From Pseudomonadota bacterium (lineage in GTDB: Bacteria; Pseudomonadota; Gammaproteobacteria; Steroidobacterales; Woeseiaceae): a stretch of DNA of 64,000 nt. The DNA lies in contig JACZTO010000005.1 in the NCBI GenBank assembly GCA_022573655.1, forward strand, positions 1 to 64,000. The letters run 5' to 3'. A model generated the notes under the pieces. That model was given only the letters and a program-made list of their open reading frames with translations. It searched no databases and was not told where the DNA came from. Positions 43,075 to 52,433 of this stretch are shown here, piece after piece. Numbering within the stretch: the first letter of the stretch is position 1; every line of letters starts with the position of its first letter. The translations under genes and the position numbers were made by a program.

Positions 43075-44855
43075 GAAGCTTGCTCCAATGCAACAGCGGT
43101 TTCAGCCTTCAATGGCAGTACGATTACGAATTTTGCGCCACCGGTATCAGCACGCTCAACCGTTATTTCGCCACCGTGGTCCTTAATAATGCCATAAGTT
43201 ACCGACAAACCGAGACCTGTTCCCTGGCCAGCGGGTTTTGTGGTGAAAAAGGGCTCGAATATCTTCGCCGTAATCTCTGCAGGGACCCCGGGTCCGGTAT
43301 CTGAAACCGTGATTGTGACGGACTCATCTCTGACAAATGTCGCCAGCGTGATCGTGCCGCCATCGTCGCCAATGGCATGCTGAGCATTGATCATCAGATT
43401 CATGAGTACCTGCTGCAGTTGATTGGCATTTCCGGTGATTTGAGGAATATCGTCTGCGAGCTCGGATTCGATGCGCACGTTTTTCAAACTTAGCTGATGA
43501 TCGACGATAGTCATGGACTTGGATACCACTTCGTTCACCGCGATCTGTACGAATTCGCCTTTCTCCTGTCTTGAGAACTGCATGAGATTGCTTATGATCT
43601 CGTTACAACGTTTTGTTTCGTGTTCAATAATATCCAGGTTCTTCAGCAGCGCTTCCGGCTGGTCCAGCTTGCGTTTCGAAAGCTGCGCGTAGCCGAGTAC
43701 GGCAGACAACGGATTCTTGACTTCGTGAGCCAGTCCCGCGCTCAGTGTGCCGATCGCGGCCATCTTTTCCGATTGCACCAATGCATCCTGTGCGGCCTTC
43801 AGTGACGATTCGCGCTGCTTCAATTCGCTGGCCATCTCATTGAATGAATTGGACAACATGCCGATCTCGTCGCTTGACTTGATTGCGACGTTGACATCGA
43901 AGTCGCCTTTGGCAATTTTGCGCACGGCATTAGACAGTCGCTCCAGGGGGCGTGTAATTTGCCTGGATACGAGGACACCGAAAATGGCCGCGATGAGGAC
44001 GATTACCAAGCTGACCAATATCAAGTCATCGAGAAGTTGCCTGGCCGTCAGGTAGGCGGCGCTTGCGGAAATGCGAGTCACGACGGTCAGGTTGCCAAGC
44101 GACGTTCTGGACGCGCCGGCGATGTATTCCAGGTTGTTGGCAGAGTAATCGAAAACGCCGCTCGAGCCGATATTCGTGAAATTCTCGAGCGCCCGGGCGG
44201 CCCAAACAACTGCATCGTCCTTGCTGCCCAGTGCCACAATGGCCTGCCCATCAGTGTCGAGCAAGACCGAGTCGAATGGCTTGCCGCGGTGCAAAACTTT
44301 TTCAAGGTGGGCAGATGACGTTAGCGCAACGACAGCCAGGGTTTTGTCTTCGCCCGGCTGGCGGTGGTCAAGTGTCAGGCTGACCGTGCCGCTGTCGCCA
44401 AGAGCACTGTGTACCTGCACAGTGCCTTTCTCATGCATAACGGTCAGTGTAGACAGTTCCAGTACCTGGGCCGGCTCAATGCCAGCGACGCGAAGGGCGG
44501 CCGCATTGTAAAGAGAGACAGGCTTGCCGTTTGCGGTGATTGCAACGAGTGCGAGCAAATCCGGGTAAGCAGCAAACATCGGCTTCGCGAGCTGTTGCTT
44601 GGCGACCGGATCGATATAGTTGGCAAAAAGTACTTCGGCAAGCACGTGCGCGGCGCTCATCTGACTGCCGAGTATGGTCTCGATTTCGGACTGCATGTTG
44701 CCCGTCACCGCAGCACTGAAGTCGCGCACATACGCGGTCTTGTCCTGCTGAAACAGGTTGGCCATCGTCGCCGTAATGACGCCGATAACCAGCATCAGTA
44801 TTGCCAACAAAGCAACCAGCACTTTGAGTCGAATGGGGAATGAGAATTTGCTCAT
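43071..44855 (-). CDS. Membrane sensor histidine kinase (Cache-HAMP-HisKA-HATPase)
   Basis: A 594-residue kinase: membrane helix (about 8-30), a 240-residue periplasmic Cache-like sensor domain, a second helix (about 273-295), HAMP (RQITRPLERLSNAVRKIAKG), then HisKA with GLAHEVKNPLSAVLGY as the phospho-His box and a HATPase domain with NLMINAQHAI (N box), DTGPGVP (G1) and GTGLGLSV (G2). All kinase motifs are intact. It is co-encoded with the REC-GGDEF protein and lies seven bases after the FecR/FN3 gene, so the sensor probably reports on the surface proteins made by this locus. Confidence 0.93.
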   Translation of the reverse strand: MSKFSFPIRLKVLVALLAILMLVIGVITATMANLFQQDKTAYVRDFSAAVTGNMQSEIETILGSQMSAAHVLAEVLFANYIDPVAKQQLAKPMFAAYPDLLALVAITANGKPVSLYNAAALRVAGIEPAQVLELSTLTVMHEKGTVQVHSALGDSGTVSLTLDHRQPGEDKTLAVVALTSSAHLEKVLHRGKPFDSVLLDTDGQAIVALGSKDDAVVWAARALENFTNIGSSGVFDYSANNLEYIAGASRTSLGNLTVVTRISASAAYLTARQLLDDLILVSLVIVLIAAIFGVLVSRQITRPLERLSNAVRKIAKGDFDVNVAIKSSDEIGMLSNSFNEMASELKQRESSLKAAQDALVQSEKMAAIGTLSAGLAHEVKNPLSAVLGYAQLSKRKLDQPEALLKNLDIIEHETKRCNEIISNLMQFSRQEKGEFVQIAVNEVVSKSMTIVDHQLSLKNVRIESELADDIPQITGNANQLQQVLMNLMINAQHAIGDDGGTITLATFVRDESVTITVSDTGPGVPAEITAKIFEPFFTTKPAGQGTGLGLSVTYGIIKDHGGEITVERADTGGAKFVIVLPLKAETAVALEQAS

Positions 44856-44862
44856 GGTAATG

Positions 44863-46194
44863 TCACTTCGCGTTAACTAGCAGTGGGGCGTAGCTTAGAT
44901 TGCCAACGCCATCGTAAGCTTTCACAACGATGAGATTGGCACCGGGTTTCAAGTTAATTGAATGATCGATGCGCCCGTTGTCATGCGCCACGGGTATCTC
45001 GTCGATGAAGACTATTGCGTCCGCGTCCGTGCGACCGCGCAGGCGCCAGGCGCCGGCCAGAATCGTGTCGGGTGGCGGATCCAGTTCGAGAATCGGCGGA
45101 TGGGTGTCTTGCACCACCTTTAATTTGTGCACGGCGCTTTGCTCACTCTGCGACCAACCAACAAGGCTGCGCACGGTCCAGTAGTAGGTGCCGGAACCCA
45201 AAGCGCCGTGAGTAAACGATGTACCGACGATATTGTCGTCAACAACACGATCGGAAAACTCGCGGTCTCTGGCGATCACGATGCGATAACGGTCTGCATT
45301 CCGCACGGCGTTCCACTTGAACTGAATCTGTTTCGGCACATTGCGGTAGACCGAAGACGAGTTATTTGCCGGGCCGGTAGGCTTTGGGGCGGGCGATAGA
45401 GTGAGTACCTGAAACCTGCTTCCAGATGAATCGATGGTAATAGACTGCTGGTCACCTATGGTCTTCAATGTGCCATCGCTGGCAACGATTTGGGCCGATC
45501 CCTTGTGAATGTTGATTGTCGTCGACCTGTCGTCGTTGACGGTTATTACGAACTCGACATCGTCACCCGGCTCCCGCGGTTGCAAGGTGACATCGCTGTT
45601 CGGCAAGGTAACGCCGAACCGGAAGCGAGATTTATCAGCGCCAGACAGGGTGCCGGACAACTCGCCGTCGATCATGACGAGCACCGTGCTGGAATCGGCG
45701 AGAAACGGATCGGCTTCGCGCTGATCAAATACGATCAGCGAGTTCTCGCCTATCGTCAATCGACTGTTATTATTGATTGCCATCATCGCTGTAGAGCGCG
45801 CAAATGTTTGCACAGCATCATTGCGTACGATCTTGCCGCCAACGTTGGCCTCTTTCCAGGTCAGGGTGTTGGCACCGCGATGCTTCACGTTGCGTTGAAT
45901 ATTCAGGATTTCGCCGGCAAATAAAGTACTGACGTCTCCTCCTTCGCTTTTGATGCCGAGTTCTACTTCTCCGCTCCACGAGGCATCGGCAAGAATGTTA
46001 CTGTCAGGGTCGACGATTAGTGATGTTCCCTGCGGAAAGAAAGCCCTGATCAGTAACGACAGGAAGCCGAAAAACACCAGCATGCAGGCCGCAACCATCG
46101 TTGCCTCGGACAGCACAACGAAACGCTTTTGGCGGCGCTCGCTGGCAGTTGGGCTGTCGTTGTCAGTCTTTTGAGTTTTTGCGTTCATTGCCAT
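44863..46194 (-). CDS. FecR-domain protein with FN3-like domains, membrane anchored
   Basis: A 443-residue protein with a cytoplasmic N-terminal tail of about 30 residues, a membrane helix (MVAACMLVFFGFLSLLIRAF), a FecR-type periplasmic domain (NDAVQTFARSTAMMAINNNS, LTIGENSLIVFDQ) and a C-terminal FN3-like part (FKWNAVRNADRYRIVIARD, SGTYYWTVRSLVGW) followed by a bacterial Ig-like tail. Its FecR part is not followed by a sigma factor, so classical FecI signalling is unlikely. It lies 9 bases after the large outer-membrane protein gene and may link that protein to the inner membrane or to the adjacent sensor kinase. Confidence 0.82.
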   Translation of the reverse strand: MAMNAKTQKTDNDSPTASERRQKRFVVLSEATMVAACMLVFFGFLSLLIRAFFPQGTSLIVDPDSNILADASWSGEVELGIKSEGGDVSTLFAGEILNIQRNVKHRGANTLTWKEANVGGKIVRNDAVQTFARSTAMMAINNNSRLTIGENSLIVFDQREADPFLADSSTVLVMIDGELSGTLSGADKSRFRFGVTLPNSDVTLQPREPGDDVEFVITVNDDRSTTINIHKGSAQIVASDGTLKTIGDQQSITIDSSGSRFQVLTLSPAPKPTGPANNSSSVYRNVPKQIQFKWNAVRNADRYRIVIARDREFSDRVVDDNIVGTSFTHGALGSGTYYWTVRSLVGWSQSEQSAVHKLKVVQDTHPPILELDPPPDTILAGAWRLRGRTDADAIVFIDEIPVAHDNGRIDHSINLKPGANLIVVKAYDGVGNLSYAPLLVNAK

Positions 46195-46203
46195 TTTATC
46201 CTG

Positions 46204-49200
46204 TTAATACTTACCCTGGATGCGCAGGAACCAGCCGGATTCCGAGTAATCGCTGTCAAAACGCAAATCACTCGAGAAGTCGGTGAAGTTGTATCCCACT
46301 CCAAGACCCATATATTCAAAGCGATTCCACATCAGCTCGCCAAGGAATCCAGAGCGTGTGTCATCGGCTTCTTTCTGATGCAGTCGGCGATACTCCGCTC
46401 CGAACGCCATATGCCATGGCAATTCAATGTTGAATCGCTGAATGCTTAGCGATGTATTCGTTTCAATTGCTGACAACCCGTCCGGTTCGGTCAGTTTTTT
46501 CTTGAAGGCCTGTTTACCGACCCACTCGATGTGGCGATTGATCTGCACGGACCAGTCAGTTGCGAACAGGTCAGCGTTACTATTGTCGTAGCGAGGATCA
46601 ACCTGTGCCGGGGTCGCTTCGCTGTCGAGACTCGAGAGCTTGAAGAATACATTCCAGCGATCGTTGTCAATCGGCCGAACTGCGAAGCCGAAACTCAGCT
46701 CTTCAAAGTTCGTCGACTGATCCGGCTGCAGCAGGTTGTCAGTCTTGCTCTTGCGGTACTCGCCGAGGAGCGTGAACCCGGACGGCAACTTCACCTCGCC
46801 ATAGTTGAACGTGGCAAATTGTTCCAGCGAGCTGGTGCCTTGCTGGCGTCGCCATTCGTTGCGTGTACTGAACTTGAAGCCGTTGCGGTCGAAGCTGGCA
46901 CCGCCAACCCATGCAACTTGTTCGTCCTCACCGCCGCCTGGCGCCTGTAGTGACGACTGTTCGCCCGAAATGACGATGGTGAATCCATCGCCAACAGACC
47001 AGTTGCGCCGGATACCGGTTATCGAGCGCAGCCCATGGCGCTCACCGCTGCGATCCCACTGATATTCAGAATAAACAGTGCCGCCAGCGCCGAATGGAGC
47101 TTCGGCTCCAAGGACTGTATTGGCAGTATTGTCTGATGTCTCCGGTCCGAGCATCTGTTGTTGTGCATAGAATCTGCCATACGGAGTGTCCCAACTGGCG
47201 CCGCCCTGGAATGCCTCGCCTTCAGCGCTCACAACGAAGCGGCCGGAGACTGTCAGCTTGTCTGCGAGCGTGAATTCCATACCGGCGGACGACTGCGTAA
47301 GGGATGCACCGGAGAGCGATTCCTGATGTGCCAGTAATGCCGTCAGACTTGCGGTCCAGTCATATTGAGCGCGCAACGCGAGAACAGATCCGCTTGCTCC
47401 CGGAATGCTCGTCTGCCGATCCAGATACTCGCCTTCCAATACCAGTTTGTCGCGGCTATGACGCCAGTTCAAGCTAGTCTGTGTAGATGATGCGCCTGCA
47501 CCCTGGAGCTGGTCGTCGAAGCGCAACAGAATCGTATTGTGGTCGTTGAACTTGTAATCCAGCACAGCGCCGTACTGGCGGTTGTCGCCCAGTGAGAAAT
47601 TGCCATTGGAAATGAAGCCGTCATCAATGTGCTTGTAGTAGACGCTGCCGAGCAGGCGACCCGGTGAATCGAACCAGGCGCCTGCATCGAACTCGGCGGC
47701 CAGCTTGTATGCCGATCCACTCTGTGCCGAGCCCGCCGTTACGGGCGAGAACTGAAGGCCGCCGTCATCGCTGCGGTAAACAAGCGAGTCCGCACCTTCC
47801 GACTGCGCATACTCGGCGATAATGCGTGCTGACTCGAGTTTGATTTCAATGTCCACGCCGTCGAGTGTGTAGCGCCCGGAACCGCCGTCGTCTTCTATGT
47901 GAAGCCCACCAATGTTAAATCGGCCGTCGGCGAAGCGCTGCTTGAAGCGCGCGCCGCTGATGCTGGACTCCAGCCCGTCAACCGGCATCTCGTAATCCAC
48001 CTGGATGGTGACCGGATTGCCAGCGAGCATGTTTGACCCGATTAATGTGCCGTCGTCGATGACGCTGGAGATCGGACGCGTGAACCAGATGCGGCCCTCT
48101 CTGTACTTGATGGTGTAATCCACATTGCGCTGCTGCGTAATACGTTGCAACAAGAGGCCAGTGTGCTGGTCGTGTACGAGCAGCGAGACCTGTTCGCTGC
48201 CCATGACGATGTCGGTTTGGCTCAGGAAGTACAATGAACCGCCGGTCGCCCCGATCTCGTCGCGTACCGGTACCTGGTTGACCTGCGCCACGAACAGTTC
48301 CACTTCCGTGTTGGACCGGTTGTCGCTCGTCTTACCCAATGAATTCCATTCCGCCCGTGCGCCATATAAGGTTCTCTGATACGCAGTCAGTTCGGTAGCG
48401 GTGAAATTCAACGCGTAGTTGCCGACAACCGCCTCCAGGTGCTCGCCTTCAAGTGCCAGATAGAATTTTCCTTGCGACTCGGTGTCGTAAACCAGGGTGC
48501 TGTCATCGCCATAGACCGGATAAACGGTGTCTGGATCCAGGTTCGTAATCAGGCGCTCGTTTTCGATCGAGTCGGTGTCGCTAAACAGCTTGTCGAGTTC
48601 GCTTGAGCCACTATCGTAGGCGGCTGTTATCAGGTACTTGCCGAGCACGGTGCCCTTCATATACAACGCGACTCTGCCTTCGGTCCTAACCTCATCGGCG
48701 GCGCCACCTGCAGCCTGCAGATTGCCGGTGCGCCTGATCTGACTTATCTTGCCGTCGGCCAGCGCCATGACGAACAAGGCATCACCTGCGTACTCGATGT
48801 CACGCGTTATTGAGCCCTTGTGTCCGTCCGGGTCGGTCACGATCGCGACTATCGAATTCATCCCGAGACGCAATGGCATGCTCGTGAAGAAATGTCCGTT
48901 CTCGTCGACTTCAACCGTCTGGTAGTTAATCTCGACGGTATTGCCCGGGTCCGTATAACCCGGCACGACCAGTTTCGAACTGCGCATGGCGACTCCCTTC
49001 GGCGGCAGTTGCAATACGAGATTGGGTATTGGCTCGACGGCGAGTATGGGTGCGCCGTAGTTGTTTGTCTTGACGACCACCATGACATTGGCGTAGCGCA
49101 CAAAGCCTTGCGCATTTCTCGCGCTGAGCACGAACGAATTTCGTCCCGGCGTTAGCGTTAACAATGACTCGAAGGTTCCCGTCGCGTCGACTTCGAGTGC

Positions 49201-51564
49201 CTGTCTGTCGAGTTCGACGTAGTTGCCGGGGTCTGTCTTGCCCACGAGTTGGTAGGAGTACTCGATGTCCGGCGGCACAAGCCCGCGCTCGCGTGTCCAG
49301 GAGTGGCCCTCCGCAAACGGCCGGAATTCCTTGCCGCTGGGTTGCAGTATCTGTATCAGCGGCAGTGCAATTGAGGTGTCGATACCGCGGCCAACCTCGT
49401 CGGTCAGTTGCAGGTCGACCGAATTCACGCCCACGCCGTCCAACAGGCCATGGAAATGTCCGCGGCTGCTGAGTTCCATAGTCTTGCCGTTCATGATTGC
49501 GCGCAGGTCGTTCGTTCGCGTCTGATACAAATGTGTGCGCTCGACTTCCGTCAGCTCGCCAACAATTTCCACCCTGCGGTTCATGCGTTTACCTGCTTCG
49601 GAATCGTTGCTGGCGATAGGATTAGTTTCACCAAAGCCCTGCACGACGAATTTGTCTGCCGGCAGACCCTGAACGTTGACGAGATAATTGAACGCCGACA
49701 TGGCCCGTCTCTCCGAGAGTTCCTGATTGCTTGCATCCGAACCGACCGAGTCAGTGTGCCCGTTAATCTGCACGACTTCGTCAGGATGCATGCGCATGAC
49801 GTCCGCCGTTTCGCTGAGCAGGTTGCGTGCCTGATCGGTCAACACATCGGAGCCGGACACGAATGCACCACCGCTGAGTTTGAGCGAGACAGCGGTATTA
49901 CGGTTAACACCGAACATGCCGCGACGGCTTGTCGCGCGCAGGTTGGGTATTTCTATCTCCAGTTGATAGAAGTACACAAATCCCGGCTTCACGATTTTCT
50001 GAATTTCGGCAATGTCGTCCCAGACGATTTCATCGGGCAACAAACCGTTACCCCTGATTCTCTTCACGACGCCGTGGCTGTCACTCCAGATCTTGAGCAT
50101 CCAGGTATCGACTGTCCGGCCGGGAATCGTGCCATCCAACGCAAAGTGGAAAGGCTCGATCCTGCCGATCTCTGCGAGGTGCAGGATCGACGTGCTGTCG
50201 ACATCAAGGAGCGTAACACTGACGCCGGCGAACGTTAGCGGCACGCCATTGACGACAGCACTAAGGTTACTGGCGCTACCCTCTATTCGATCAGGCAGTT
50301 TGTCATTGACGCTGTTCAGGCTGACACCGTATTCACCGTCACGGCCAATGGATTCGCTTTCGAAGTTGTAGCTGACGCCGAAGTTCGCCTTGGCGAGCAA
50401 GCCTCGCGTTACGCTCAGGACCTTCTTGTCGCCGGTGCTGACACGGGCATTGCCAGCAATGCTGTGGACATTGAGTTTCACCATGCGTTGGCCGGGCTTA
50501 ACGGCCGGGAAGTGATAGCGGCCGTTGGCGTCCGTCAGGACATAGCTGCCACTGTCCAGCGCTACCATCGCGCCACTGATGCCCAACTCGCCGCGGTCCT
50601 GCCAGCCATCGCCGTCCAGGTCGTTAAAGACCTTGCCGATGATGGTGCCGAGATCGAATATCGGATCGGCGACGACTTCCAGGTCGACGCTGACCGGTTG
50701 CGATATCGTGCAGGTGTCGCAGACATCGATTGCGACCGCGAGGTTGGCATAAGTGCCAACCCTGGCGCCCGCGCCGACGACCATGCTGTACGACAACACG
50801 TGGAAACCGGCTTCGCCGGGATCGGCTATGCCGTTGCCGTTGGTATCGACCAGCGCCTGCACATCGCCGACAGCAAACGTCATCGGTGGTCCCGGCAATG
50901 GATCGGCGATAGCGACTCCGTCCAGGCGAGCCGTACCCGGTATGTAAGCAAGTACTGGCGCCGCTTGGTCAACGATGCTCACGTTGCTGACGGTGGCTCC
51001 AACCATGTTGCGGATGGCGACCGTATAGGTCACAACATCACCAATGGTCGCCTGCTCCGGATGGACTGTCTTTGTCAATTGCAAAACCTCGGCGGATGTA
51101 AACGCGACCTGCGGCTGATCGTTCAGCAAGACGTTTTGCCCTACGTCTGTAGCAGAAACTGTGGTAATGCCGGCCAGTGTTGAGCGTATCTCGCCGGTCG
51201 TCACGCCGTTGACGTCCGTCGGGTTGAGCGGTTGCGTGAGGATATCCTGCGCGCCGCGACTCGATGCGACGGACACGACCCGGCCTGCGACGGGCGCGTT
51301 GTTATTGTCGCGCAAGGTTATCGTGATGGTGCTGAACGCAAAACCGTTGGCGGCCACCACAGGTGGATTCACCGTGACGGTGGAATTGAAAGGATTGACC
51401 AGCGTATCCCTGTTCAGCGTTATGGTTGCCTGCGACAGGTCGAGGCTCTGAGCGTTCAGCTCACCGGTCGCCGAATTCTGAATAGGCTGTTGCGCCGCCG
51501 CCATGCCCGGTAAGAGCAGGAGCAAGCCGGCAGCAAGAATAAGTTGTTGGAGTAGACGGCCCAT
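46204..51564 (-). CDS. Giant outer-membrane protein: Big1, DUF11, SdrD-B, OmpA and C-terminal barrel
   Basis: A 1786-residue exported protein (signal peptide LLQQLILAAGLLLLLPGMAA). Domains in order: a Big1/invasin-like Ig domain (about 40-160), a DUF11 domain (about 165-290), an SdrD-B-like domain with the calcium-type loop DLDGDGWQDRGE (about 300-395), an OmpA peptidoglycan-binding domain (about 555-660; NGHTDSVGSDASNQELSERR), several Ig-like strands with EPxPNLVLQLPP, and from about residue 960 a long beta-rich region ending in Tyr, read as an outer-membrane barrel. ATG 51564 overlaps the previous TAA. An OmpA domain in the middle of a barrel protein is unusual. Likely role: anchor or exporter for the secreted DUF11 proteins upstream. 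Confidence 0.83.
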   Translation of the reverse strand: MGRLLQQLILAAGLLLLLPGMAAAQQPIQNSATGELNAQSLDLSQATITLNRDTLVNPFNSTVTVNPPVVAANGFAFSTITITLRDNNNAPVAGRVVSVASSRGAQDILTQPLNPTDVNGVTTGEIRSTLAGITTVSATDVGQNVLLNDQPQVAFTSAEVLQLTKTVHPEQATIGDVVTYTVAIRNMVGATVSNVSIVDQAAPVLAYIPGTARLDGVAIADPLPGPPMTFAVGDVQALVDTNGNGIADPGEAGFHVLSYSMVVGAGARVGTYANLAVAIDVCDTCTISQPVSVDLEVVADPIFDLGTIIGKVFNDLDGDGWQDRGELGISGAMVALDSGSYVLTDANGRYHFPAVKPGQRMVKLNVHSIAGNARVSTGDKKVLSVTRGLLAKANFGVSYNFESESIGRDGEYGVSLNSVNDKLPDRIEGSASNLSAVVNGVPLTFAGVSVTLLDVDSTSILHLAEIGRIEPFHFALDGTIPGRTVDTWMLKIWSDSHGVVKRIRGNGLLPDEIVWDDIAEIQKIVKPGFVYFYQLEIEIPNLRATSRRGMFGVNRNTAVSLKLSGGAFVSGSDVLTDQARNLLSETADVMRMHPDEVVQINGHTDSVGSDASNQELSERRAMSAFNYLVNVQGLPADKFVVQGFGETNPIASNDSEAGKRMNRRVEIVGELTEVERTHLYQTRTNDLRAIMNGKTMELSSRGHFHGLLDGVGVNSVDLQLTDEVGRGIDTSIALPLIQILQPSGKEFRPFAEGHSWTRERGLVPPDIEYSYQLVGKTDPGNYVELDRQALEVDATGTFESLLTLTPGRNSFVLSARNAQGFVRYANVMVVVKTNNYGAPILAVEPIPNLVLQLPPKGVAMRSSKLVVPGYTDPGNTVEINYQTVEVDENGHFFTSMPLRLGMNSIVAIVTDPDGHKGSITRDIEYAGDALFVMALADGKISQIRRTGNLQAAGGAADEVRTEGRVALYMKGTVLGKYLITAAYDSGSSELDKLFSDTDSIENERLITNLDPDTVYPVYGDDSTLVYDTESQGKFYLALEGEHLEAVVGNYALNFTATELTAYQRTLYGARAEWNSLGKTSDNRSNTEVELFVAQVNQVPVRDEIGATGGSLYFLSQTDIVMGSEQVSLLVHDQHTGLLLQRITQQRNVDYTIKYREGRIWFTRPISSVIDDGTLIGSNMLAGNPVTIQVDYEMPVDGLESSISGARFKQRFADGRFNIGGLHIEDDGGSGRYTLDGVDIEIKLESARIIAEYAQSEGADSLVYRSDDGGLQFSPVTAGSAQSGSAYKLAAEFDAGAWFDSPGRLLGSVYYKHIDDGFISNGNFSLGDNRQYGAVLDYKFNDHNTILLRFDDQLQGAGASSTQTSLNWRHSRDKLVLEGEYLDRQTSIPGASGSVLALRAQYDWTASLTALLAHQESLSGASLTQSSAGMEFTLADKLTVSGRFVVSAEGEAFQGGASWDTPYGRFYAQQQMLGPETSDNTANTVLGAEAPFGAGGTVYSEYQWDRSGERHGLRSITGIRRNWSVGDGFTIVISGEQSSLQAPGGGEDEQVAWVGGASFDRNGFKFSTRNEWRRQQGTSSLEQFATFNYGEVKLPSGFTLLGEYRKSKTDNLLQPDQSTNFEELSFGFAVRPIDNDRWNVFFKLSSLDSEATPAQVDPRYDNSNADLFATDWSVQINRHIEWVGKQAFKKKLTEPDGLSAIETNTSLSIQRFNIELPWHMAFGAEYRRLHQKEADDTRSGFLGELMWNRFEYMGLGVGYNFTDFSSDLRFDSDYSESGWFLRIQGKY

Positions 51565-52166
51565 TAGTTCACCGTCACCCTGAATCGAATCGCCCATTGC
51601 GTCTGGGCTGGAATTTGCAGCGGCTGATTGACTTGCCCCGTCACGTCACCGATCGCCAGGTGATCGAGACCAGCAGGACCGCCGCTATCGAGAATCGATG
51701 CTTCATCGTCCGGCCCACCTACAGCGTCTGTCAAAGGCGTCCATATGCCTGCCCAGCGAGCAGCGGCATTCGAGCCGCTTGCTACAGTCGTCGTTTCGAG
51801 ACTGTTGGGAACGTACGTGAACTGCGTTTCGTTTAGTGCGTCTTCTATCGTGAATTGAGGAGCGAGGAAGTCGGTAATATTGTCGACGTAAAGTACGAAG
51901 TAGATTTCCTGGCCGGGTGAAACGTCTGCGTTGGAGGCAAACACCGTGCCCGCCAGATCTCGAGCTTCTTTGACCAGCGCGAGTTGCACGGAAATGAACT
52001 CGATTTGCGCCGTTCCCGTGCCGTCGCCGCCGACTAGAGTGCCGTTATTGATGCCATCGATTCCGCCCAATGCAGAGTTGACGGCCGCATGAACGCTCGC
52101 CGGTCCAGTGAAGAACCAGCACAATAACGTTAGCCAGGCTATGGCTTTGCGACGTTTACGGATCAA
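51564..52166 (-). CDS. Small secreted protein with DUF11-like C-terminal module
   Basis: About 200 residues. Signal peptide RKRRKAIAWLTLLCWFFTGP ending near SVHA, then a mature domain AAVNSALGGIDGINNG followed by a DUF11-like module (EIYFVLYVDNITDF, FTYVPNSLETTT) that ends in QWAIRFRVTVN. The frame stays open to 52265, but the extra N-terminal part is an Arg-rich stretch unlikely to be translated. TTG 52166 gives a clean signal peptide, though its ribosome site is weak. It is homologous to the 195-residue neighbour and to the C terminus of the giant protein. Confidence 0.72.
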   Translation of the reverse strand: MIRKRRKAIAWLTLLCWFFTGPASVHAAVNSALGGIDGINNGTLVGGDGTGTAQIEFISVQLALVKEARDLAGTVFASNADVSPGQEIYFVLYVDNITDFLAPQFTIEDALNETQFTYVPNSLETTTVASGSNAAARWAGIWTPLTDAVGGPDDEASILDSGGPAGLDHLAIGDVTGQVNQPLQIPAQTQWAIRFRVTVN

Positions 52167-52366
52167 AGCACTTGCTTTGTTTTTGGCACACGGAGGCGCG
52201 CGCAGCACCGCCGCAGACTTTCGTCTGCGTCTGCGATAGGGTGACCATCGCCTGCGCGCAATCACGGCAGAGCACCGGATTCAACGCGCATCGACGCCAC
52301 CATCGCTGGTGATGTCGGCACCATTGGCGGTATAGCGTTGCCCGTATCACGCATGCACGCCGCGAC

Positions 52367-52423
52367 GGGCGCAGGCCTTACGGCCGCGCCCGCCGGGCGT
52401 CATGCTTGAAACGGCAGTTTCAA
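52367..52423 (-). other. Two strong hairpins in the 267-base gap between small secreted-protein genes
   Basis: Hairpin one (52406-52423) pairs TTGAAAC with GTTTCAA. Hairpin two (52367-52391) pairs GGGCGC-GGCC with GGCC-T-GCGCCC around a GTAA loop on the transcribed strand. The rest of the gap (52167-52433) has no convincing gene. The structures could limit read-through or protect upstream mRNA. No known riboswitch core was recognised. Confidence 0.5.
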
Positions 52424-52433
52424 CGCTACTCCG

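Noticed and set aside
52120-52200. A GCAAAGCC stretch on the minus strand resembling part of a c-di-GMP-I (GEMM) riboswitch.
   Set aside because: It lies in the signal-peptide coding region, and the other conserved aptamer parts (paired GNRA loop and receptor helices) are absent.
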